From the NCBI RefSeq assembly GCF_033807575.1, contig NC_084713.1, positions 17,087,389-17,151,388 of the forward strand: DNA of 64,000 nucleotides. The letters run 5' to 3'. The position numbers and the translations under genes are program-made. The DNA comes from Cydia pomonella (taxonomy: Eukaryota; Arthropoda; Insecta; Lepidoptera; Tortricidae). Below, piece after piece: positions 56,592 through 64,000 of the stretch. Below the pieces are notes generated by a model. The model was not told the DNA's origin and searched no databases. It saw only the letters and a list, made by a program, of their open reading frames with translations. Within the stretch, counting starts at the first letter, position 1. Each line of letters opens with the position of its first letter.

Positions 56592-56785
56592 AACATGTAC
56601 ATTATAAGCATAAGGGAGCTTAACCTTTGCAGCGCTTTGTACTTAAGATTTTTTTCCTATTTTTTTGACCAGTCGTTCAAATGTGACATTTTGATTTTCA
56701 CTTTATCTAAAAATAGTTTTAAAACACCGATTTAATGATACCCCACACCATTGGGTGAAAGCTAAAATAGTATTTTATGCAAAAG
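56592..56785. other. unassigned sequence
   Basis: Nothing recognisable besides the right TSD copy. Confidence 0.35.
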
Positions 56786-56903
56786 TTGTATAAGAAGGGT
56801 CAAAAAAGGCGAGTGGCGTGAGTTACAATGTGAGCCGGAGCCGAAGGCGTAGGCGAACATTGTAAAGGAATACGCCACGAGCATTTTTTGACCTACTTAT
56901 AAG
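56786..56903. repeat. palindromic repeat, about 118 bp
   Basis: GTATAAGAAGGGTCAAAAAA and GCGAGTGGCGT at the left are mirrored by ACGCCACGAGC and TTTTTTGACCTACTTATA at the right. A GATAA microsatellite (about 56905-56932) follows. Confidence 0.6.
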
Positions 56904-58534
56904 ATAGATAAGATAAGATAAGATAATCATTTATTTGATAAAACATGAGTTGATAAGCTGTTAGTATACAAATTCAGTTCTTTACATGTTCGGCTGGAAT
57001 TTCAGCATTCAAATATTAATCACAAAAATAAATTACAAATATAAAAGAAGCCGTACTGAAAAATATTGGGAAAAAAAATGTCAATGTGTGTCAATGTCAA
57101 ATTACTAAACTAAATTATCTAAAAAGTATGAATTTTAAAATGTTGTATTGATTCACTAATGTCATAAAAACAATTATATACAACGTTGCATACAATACTT
57201 TTCCTACGAGTCAACAAAAATAAATCTTAATTTAGGGAAACAAAGCAAAAGTATATAGCCAAGACGCGCGAGCATACCTTGTTACGCGCCCGGGCCGCGG
57301 CCGGCCGGTCAGCGACACCTTCTCGTAACTCATGAGGCCCTGGTACTTGCTACTTGCAAAATTAAATTTTTGGACAGTTTTTTCTCGATTTTGGCCACCA
57401 TAGCCTACGGAGACTAACAAACAACGCTAAGCGGTCTTCGTAGTCTATGAGTGTTGCTATATTACGGGGGTCACATGCGTGTTTCTGACTTATGTAGTAA
57501 TTGTTTTTACTATGCAACCAAATTAATATTTTGTAAGTTGACAACAGTGCACTTTGTTTAAAACTGTATTCGTTTTGATTTTGTTAGGTTGGTAGCCATT
57601 AATCGCAGTAATGTTATAGCGATTAATAGCACAAGAGCTGTTATGAGGAATAGACAATATAGACTTTTCTTGAAACCTTTTATGTATGTTCTTATATTCG
57701 TGTTAATGAGTGCATAAATGACAGATAACAGTAGAGGAGTAGGAAAATATATAAAAATAACATTTAGTATGGGAGATATCGTAATTTTTTTTTACTCTTT
57801 ATTTACCGTACCAAATGCAGTTTTCTAGCATTAACTACCACGGGGCAAAGCCGCGGACGGACGGGCAAAGCGAAACTATAAGAGTTCCTAGTTAACTACG
57901 GAACCTTAAAAGTACCATAAGACCACCATACCAACTGGTAAAGGCCCTCTAGATTGTTCAAAGACTAATGAGAAAGTTGCATTTTATCCTAATGTCATGT
58001 GGGGCAATGTAATCAGATGCACATTTTGAGGTTGTTTTCTTATGTTAACTGATAGAATTGACTTTTAAATGATGATCTTGAATGATATTTTTTATGACGT
58101 TCATTTGGATTTGATTTGGTTTGATTTTTTTGGTATTTCATATTAACTATGAAATACCAAATTTTCCTCGCGTTGGTATGGTGAAATATTTTGTGTTTCA
58201 CTCGAAGGCACAGTTTGTTTAACCCTCGTGCCTTGAAACCCTGGCAACGCTCAAGATTCCACTTCTCGAACCACTCGACTCAACTTTGCCCCCTTGTAAA
58301 ACAAATAACTATAAGACATATTGTCTCGTAAGACCCAATACATATAACAAAATAATCTTTCGAGGATAGGTAATAACTGTAGTCCATCCCAATCTTAATT
58401 TACGTTCGTAGCTGGTAGGCGGTATTTTCTGTCATAATTATATATCTTTGGGAAAATTTGCGTTATAGCATGATTTAGGTTATTTTGTTTTTATTTTTAC
58501 TATGTATTATTTACTATGTAAAGGATAACTCACG
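56904..58534. other. mostly unassigned; GC-rich patch and a family C-like fragment
   Basis: A GC-rich patch with GGGCCGCGGCCGGCCGG lies at about 57290-57308. AAAGCCGCGGACGGACGG followed by GCGAAACTATAAGAGTTCC (57847-57889) resembles minus-orientation GGACGGAC repeats. No gene was found. Confidence 0.4.
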
Positions 58535-58772
58535 CTAGGCCGGGCCGGGGCCGGACCGGAGCTTCCGGCTCTTCGTTTCTATGGAAAGCACAACGTGATC
58601 ACCGATCAGAGGGCTTACCGCGAACCACGTTCGACGTGTTGCCTCCCTGTCACACTTACGCATGAATTTACAAGTGTGACAGAGAGGCAATACGTAGAAC
58701 GCGGTTCGCGGTAGGCCCTCAGCTGTCATAGAAAATGACGTGTCGGACGCCTCGGCCCGGGCACGGCCCGGT
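58535..58772. mobile_element. nested palindromic MITE
   Basis: Outer GC-rich ends (GCCGGGCCGGGGCCGG and GGCCCGGGCACGGCCCGG) enclose an inner inverted repeat with GAGGGCTTACCGCGAACC, TTGCCTCCCTGTCACACTT and their inverses (58608-58721). A family A poly(T) end starts directly after it. Confidence 0.7.
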
Positions 58773-58773
58773 C

Positions 58774-59098
58774 TTTTTTTTTATACTACGTCGGTGGCAA
58801 ACAAGCATACGGCCCACCTGATGGTAAGCAGTCTCCGTAGCCTATGTACGCCTGCAACTCCAGAGAAGTTACATGCGCGTTGCCGATCCTAAACCCGCCC
58901 CCCTCGTTAAGCTCTGGCAACCTTACTCACCGGCAGGAACACAACACTATGAGTAGGGTCTAGTGTTATTTCGCTGCTGTTTTCTGTAAGGTGGAGGTAC
59001 TTCTCCAGTTGGGCTCTGCTCTAGATCCGGAATGACATCCACTGGCTGTGCCCTACCACACAAAGCGAGATGACATTTACAGTGCCCATACCTCTCTT
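58774..59098 (-). mobile_element. family A retroelement, copy 3 (long)
   Basis: Same ends as 34308-34640, with poly(A) on the minus strand at 58774-58782. The copies agree closely along about 325 bp. No conserved frame was found. Confidence 0.8.
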
Positions 59099-59650
59099 GA
59101 AAAAAACACGGTGAATATTTTATGCCCGTGGATGTCAAAGTACACACTAGTTTTCTCAAAGGCATTTAATAGGAACAACAAGTCACTCAACAGCCCAAAT
59201 GTGTATACCTAACGTACTAAACCAGTGTAATGGACAATTTACCTTTAACTGCATAACATTAGGGGCCAGTTGCACCAAACCACCTGCTAACGTAAGCACA
59301 GTTCGCTAAATTTTAACGCTTACGTGGGGGTCTTAACGATTGCTAAATAAAATGCGTTGCACCAACTATAAAATAACAGAATGTCGTCGCTAATCGTGTG
59401 GCCATACTATGAACGCGTTCCTACCAAAAAATTTATGGTAGAATTATTTTTTCATATAGCAACCCAGCAATAAATGTCAAAGTTGTCAAATTTTTCAACA
59501 ACGAGAATACTTTTGAAGGCGCGAACTAGTTTCTATTTCTTTTCAGGTTTTAAATCTAAATATTACACAATTTATGCCATGCCAATCTTGAATATATTTA
59601 TGATTATATTAAAAACAATGTATCTTAATGGCATATTAAAGTGAAACTGC

Positions 59651-59722
59651 TGACTACGATTGTTCAGTGTCCAAGTGTTTTCCAAGCTGCAAAACCGAAT
59701 CAAAGAAGGAGCTGCATTGCCC
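59651..59722 (+). other. possible THAP-like zinc-finger exon fragment
   Basis: The plus strand reads DYDCSVSKCFPSC and then KTESKKELHCP. It is followed at once by a consensus splice donor (GGTAAGTT) and, 45 bp later, by TACTTTCAG. The C-x4-C start and the following LHxP resemble the beginning of a THAP domain, found in several DNA-transposon proteins. There is an in-frame stop upstream and no start codon, so it could only be an internal exon or a relic. Low confidence. Confidence 0.25.
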
Positions 59723-60885
59723 GGTAAGTTATCTTATTAGTTTAATACGTATCCCTAACTACTTTCAGAGCCCTAAGCACAAGGAATTACCTACGCTACC
59801 TATGATTATAACCCAAATACCGACAGATGGGGTAACATTTTCAATTACATATATATATTGTTGACACAATAATACATAACTGTTAGTTCTGGTTGTAGCA
59901 GATATTCAAGTTACTTTTGTACTTTAATTTAAACCTGCTTGACCTAAGCATTTTTCAATGGTTTTGCCATTGGTTGAAACGGATCACAATATATTTTTAT
60001 GCATAATAATTTCATGTTACTTTCTTTTCAGGTTTGATATACACCATTTGATATGAAATACAAGATGAAAGTTACACACAAGTGAATCGATTCAAGAAAT
60101 CCAAGAATCATACACTAGATTAACTGGAAAAACTTGTTGCGAAAAATAAAGTATTATAAATATTATCTGTATTTCATTTTTGACAATAAAATATATTTTT
60201 AGTTACCTTATCTTACTTTATTTCTACCTCACTAAATCCTTTTTAGGTAGTGACTAATGGAGGTAAAAGGTTATCCGGAGAGAAATCAACAACTCATTGA
60301 CATATAATATATTATTTCACAATTATATTTAAGTGCCTACTTATTATATTTTCTGTCATACTGGTAACTTAGACATAACTTGTTTATTCCAACTATTCTT
60401 TATTGGGGTGATCATGATATAAATCATTAATGAAACATGCATGGGCTGTTGAAAAACTGGTATGGGGAAAACAAATAAAATCAAACTGAGGGCCGTTTCT
60501 TATGACTGAATTTAGAGCTATTTAGGTATGTTCGGTTTTGAATGATGATTTATAGGGACTGGGTAGGTTAATATGTAGGTAGGGTATTGTGTAGTTAGAT
60601 TTAAAAATAATGGGTTCACACATTCTCTAAAGTATGTCCTGATGCTCTATTGCTATTTAAGACCTATGGATTATATTTTTTACCAATTTACTGGTATGCT
60701 ATTTCCAATACATGGCTAGGGTTATATACAATTTTTACATTGTAATTTATTTATATGCAACTTCACTGTATGACTGGTTGAACACAAGTAAAATTCAGGT
60801 GACAGAAGCCATATTATTTTATCTAACCTAGGTATTGGCTGTTATATTTATAAATGTTGTCCAGTAGGACAGGAAACAACTAAGA

Positions 60886-60995
60886 TGGTCAGCTTTTTAT
60901 CATTTGTCACCATGCCGCCTGTCACATTCTAACAAGTATGTAATCGCGAAAGTGACGGGCATAGTGACAAGTGATAAAAATGGAACCATGCTGCC
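60886..60995. repeat. short palindromic repeat family Y, copy 2
   Basis: TTTTTATCATTTGTCAC and GTGACAAGTGATAAAAA are inverted ends. CTAACAAGTATGTAATCGCG in the centre matches the family Y copy at 29928-30012 inverted. It lies inside the 3.35-kb transposon candidate. Confidence 0.6.
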
Positions 60996-62618
60996 ACCGC
61001 AGGTTATACCTATTAAACTACTCAGTTGTTCTCATGTATATGTATATTCGATATTTCCAGAAGAATTACTTTATTAGGCTCGGAGGCCACTATTGCCTAG
61101 ACACAGTAAGAGATCCTTTGGCTTAGTATCAAGGTAAGTATGCTAGGGCATGCCGAGGCACCCCTCAGACAAACAAATGCTAAGAACACCTTGGTGTGTC
61201 TAAGACACTGTGGTAAACCTGTAAATGCCAGAGGGATACCTTGACATTCACAAGCAGACCTCAATGTGTACGGATGCCTCTGAAGGACGCCCTGCCATGC
61301 CATGTCGATAACGGGTACGGGACTCTATAATAGGTATAAATAATGTCATAATTGAAGATAAGAGATACCCAGGTAAGCCCACACACAAAATAAATATAGA
61401 TTTATGGAGCCTGTGAATTGTTAAATCTAATTGTAACTTAGTATTCTAATAAATAAAATAATATAATCATGACTATGTAACTGACGATGCAAAAGACTGT
61501 ACAGCTGTAGGTATTTTTCATTTAGAAGAAACACAAATTTTCAAATTCAAATTGCACTTGTAGTAGTTAATAATCACTGGGTTTATTATAACAAGTTTTT
61601 CAAAATTTCTGTTATGAATTTAAATATAAATAGCACCATAAGTAAAACTATTTTTAGTTCATTACTTGCAAAGTTGTTGTTTCTAGGGTTAATGAATAAG
61701 ATATTTTGTAAAAGCAAATAAAACACAAGCAAGTATGTATGAATTGAAGTATTATAATCAGTTTTACATTACACATTTTGCTCACTTATATATAACCTAT
61801 TATGCCGACTGGTCTGGAATTGTCCAATACATTTTCTTCACACTATAATACTTGATTTCATATTTAGCATCTTGTTTTATGTGCGTTTATAGTTATGAAT
61901 ATAGTTCACTTCTGTTGTGGGTTACGATTTTCAGAGGCCGACTTTGTATATGTTTCTAGTTGTCATCTCGCTGTTTTCGAATATCATGGTTAGGCCACCA
62001 GTATTTCCAAGGGATATAACATTCTTATCTTGATTCCAATAAACAGAGAGCGTTTTAAATTGATTTTAATGACCAGTGTGTCGATAAATAGTGTTCATTA
62101 CATGCCGTCGAGTTTCACTTTATGGGACGTATTTGTTAACCTGTAATAGCAGCAATCTGGTCTTATCCTCAACTTAAACTCATTCTGCACTCAATTTAAA
62201 TTTAAAACACACCTTTTCTTTAAATATCCAGTACAAATTAATGTATTTTACGAAACACAAGTCGTCTCGCACCTAAAATGACATTTAAAACCATTATGTG
62301 AACTGTCACACGTTTTTGCGTTTAAATATTTCCACCTTTTTATTGTTATAAATATATTTATAATAATTTACATTACTTTTTTACTCAAATTATTTAATAA
62401 TCAAACATAAATTCGTGAAATACGGACAATTTCCAAAAAGTGCCGCCATATTTATCGAACGACTTTGCTGTTAACCAGTGGTCTACCACCGGTTAAGGGC
62501 AGCGTAACTTTTTAACGGACACATAGCGTGGTGCAACCCAAATATGCAGTTAGCATTCGCTAGCGCCATTTTTACACATGATGAGTACATCAAATGGGCA
62601 TGGTGCAACTGGCCCTAG

Positions 62619-63309
62619 GTCTCCTTCATATACCGTCATGGCCTACTAACCATTTAAGACGTGCTTTACTGTTATAACTCCTAATGCTAATGAGTTCAAT
62701 AACCATTACTATTCAATATACTTGATGCCCGTGCTTGCCGGTCACGTTTCTGCTTAATTAATGGGGATAGTAACAGACTACATACATGTACTTAGTAAAA
62801 TATAAGTACCTACGTACGTCACTTTTATGCAGATATGATGCATGATGAGCAGATACACTTAATATGGATGATGACGTCGTGAGACATATTTAAACGATTT
62901 AACTCATGTAAATTATTTGTCGATATTGGTGACATGTTTCGAACCCATCGGGGGTCCTTTCTCAGGCTTGAGTGCTCACAACGGCTGCATTCCGTGCACT
63001 GCGCGAGCTGCCTGCTTCAATGTTAGTTGCGCGCGCGTTGACAGGGCGGGGTTGGGGGGCGCGGGGCAGTCCGCAGCCTGAGTTGTCACGTAAAGGTCTG
63101 CTGTATCAACAGAAGTCAATCACACTGCTCTCACTGTGTCTCACTCACTCGCTTAACAGTAGGTATTACAGGCTGCCATGCAGGTATTGCAGGTGGCAAT
63201 ATCCAGCCTCAGTCCCGATTGAAGTACATGTTGCGAAATCGATTAAATATTTTAAATGACATCTTTGCTAATGTAAGGACGCTAAGCAAGAAGAATTATA
63301 CATTGACCT
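62619..63309. other. unassigned; GC-rich patch
   Basis: The patch 62975-63085 is rich in GCGC and G-runs (GGGCGGGGTTGGGGGGCGCG). A 95-codon frame crosses it but has no recognised motif. It may be part of an unrecognised repeat. Confidence 0.4.
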
Positions 63310-63429
63310 GCCTGTTCCTATCTCTATCGCACGCACGTAATTATATCGCTGTCCCGCCCCCATGCCGGCGGTCAATGACACTGTTCGAGCGGGACAGCGA
63401 TATTCTTATGCAATACAGATAGGAACAGG
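63310..63429. repeat. palindromic repeat with two nested inverted pairs
   Basis: CCTGTTCCTATCT and AGATAGGAACAGG form the outer pair. ATATCGCTGTCCCGC and GCGGGACAGCGATAT form the inner, nearly perfect pair. Probably a small MITE. Confidence 0.65.
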
Positions 63430-63606
63430 TGGAGTAGTCTACGAAATTTTTCGTGCTCAGTGTCAGTGTCAACTTTAGGTGCCACACAACTCATACCAGT
63501 GGTATATAAAATTATTACTTTTTATAGTAGGTATATAAATTCAGCTCTGGCTCTGTTCCAAGACTCACTATTTACAAGTTAAGTATCGTATACAACGATG
63601 CATTTA

Positions 63607-63733
63607 GAGTCAGTTGCACCGAATCGTCTGTCACAGTTAAAACGTCCGCTAAATTTTATTGTATGTGAAATTTCAGAGTTCACTGCTAAGTGGCGCTGAT
63701 CAGTCCGTCAATTGTGATTGGTGCAACTACAGC
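63607..63733. mobile_element. 127-bp MITE related to the 3.35-kb element, TTA TSD
   Basis: The ends GAGTCAGTTGCACC and GGTGCAACTACAGC are inverted and flanked by TTA on both sides (63604-63606 and 63734-63736). The AGTTGCACC core and the inner CGCTAAATTTTA phrase are shared with the left end of the element at 59263. Confidence 0.65.
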
Positions 63734-63780
63734 TTAGTCCTCTGGACGGAGCGTCTCAAATACCCCTCAACCCTTATAAT

Positions 63781-63870
63781 GATTCGATTTGATTAGACAT
63801 AGAATTTTGTACGAAATATTACCTATTTTATAGTTCATGGTGCTTCTAATCAAATCAAGTCAAGCGATTC
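63781..63870. repeat. small inverted repeat
   Basis: GATTCGATTTGATTAGA and TCTAATCAAATCAAGTC, then GCGATTC, face each other over about 90 bp. Possibly a short MITE. Confidence 0.5.
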
Positions 63871-64000
63871 ACATAACATATTAAAGCCTATAACCGTAAA
63901 TAGTTCAGTAAAGCCAACCAAGCCATATGTATAAAAAGTGTTGCCAATATTTTTGGCTACATTTTTTCTTTTCCATCTCTATTGCTGTTACAATAGTCAG

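Larger units (their letters stand above)
59263..62615. mobile_element. 3.35-kb DNA transposon candidate (PIF/Harbinger-like ends)
   Basis: Inverted termini GGGCCAGTTGCACCA (59263-59277 and inverted at 62601-62615) are flanked by a TAG direct repeat (59260-59262 and 62616-62618). The core motif GTTGCACCA recurs about 95 bp inside the left end and, inverted, about 75 bp inside the right end. GGGCC-starting ends and 3-bp duplications point to the PIF/Harbinger group, or possibly ISL2EU; this is inference. No transposase is recognised inside. Only a short Cys-containing exon-like piece at 59651-59722 is of possible interest. A related 127-bp MITE lies at 63607-63733. Confidence 0.65.

Noticed and set aside
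62972..63259. 95-codon frame in the GC-rich patch
   Set aside because: The composition is driven by GC-rich sequence, and there is no domain or start context.

Overview
The window looks like nuclear DNA of a moth or butterfly (Lepidoptera). It is AT-rich and gene-poor. Repeats fill most of what can be recognised: LINE fragments whose C-terminal protein motifs I know from lepidopteran genomes, a tRNA-derived SINE, a BEL/Pao LTR retrotransposon, a mariner relic, many palindromic MITE-like elements, and dispersed families with GTCCGTCCG tracts. No bacterial features are visible. The family assignments are my recognition of motifs, not database hits.

Only two open reading frames look like host genes. 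One (14526-14924, minus) encodes a 132-residue secreted acidic protein with a signal peptide and a short Cys-containing C-terminal motif, followed directly by a polyadenylation signal. The other (30610-31452, minus) encodes an intronless 280-residue seven-transmembrane protein resembling class B (secretin-like) receptors but with almost no extracellular N-terminus. Both have a palindromic or retro-type repeat just upstream.

Layout: 0-12 kb holds LINE fragments, MITEs and a GTCCGTCCG-family element carrying a LINE insertion with 12-bp target-site duplications. 13-20 kb holds the secreted-protein gene, a 574-bp palindromic MITE and SINE copies. 20.5-24 kb is the most striking part: an array of hairpin-bearing units of about 106 bp, followed by a 3-kb foldback-like structure of 120-bp repeats (8 units in one orientation, 17 in the other). 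27.8-28.4 kb holds a hAT-type MITE nested inside a larger palindromic MITE. 30.6-31.5 kb is the 7TM gene. 34.7-36.1 kb is a mariner relic. 44.4-47.7 kb is a BEL/Pao element with a perfect 5-bp target-site duplication, inserted in a LINE; its single ORF fuses Gag to integrase remnants without a reverse transcriptase. 55.7-56.6 kb is a 5'-truncated LINE with an open RNase H/zinc-knuckle frame and 13-bp duplications. 59.3-62.6 kb is a 3.35-kb DNA transposon candidate with GGGCCAGTTGCACCA inverted termini and a TAG duplication; a related 127-bp MITE lies 1 kb beyond.

The genes do not form a pathway. The window is best read as a record of nested transposon insertions around two small single-exon genes. 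Stretches marked as unassigned are those where I saw no gene or clear repeat; introns or regulatory DNA of genes outside the window cannot be excluded.
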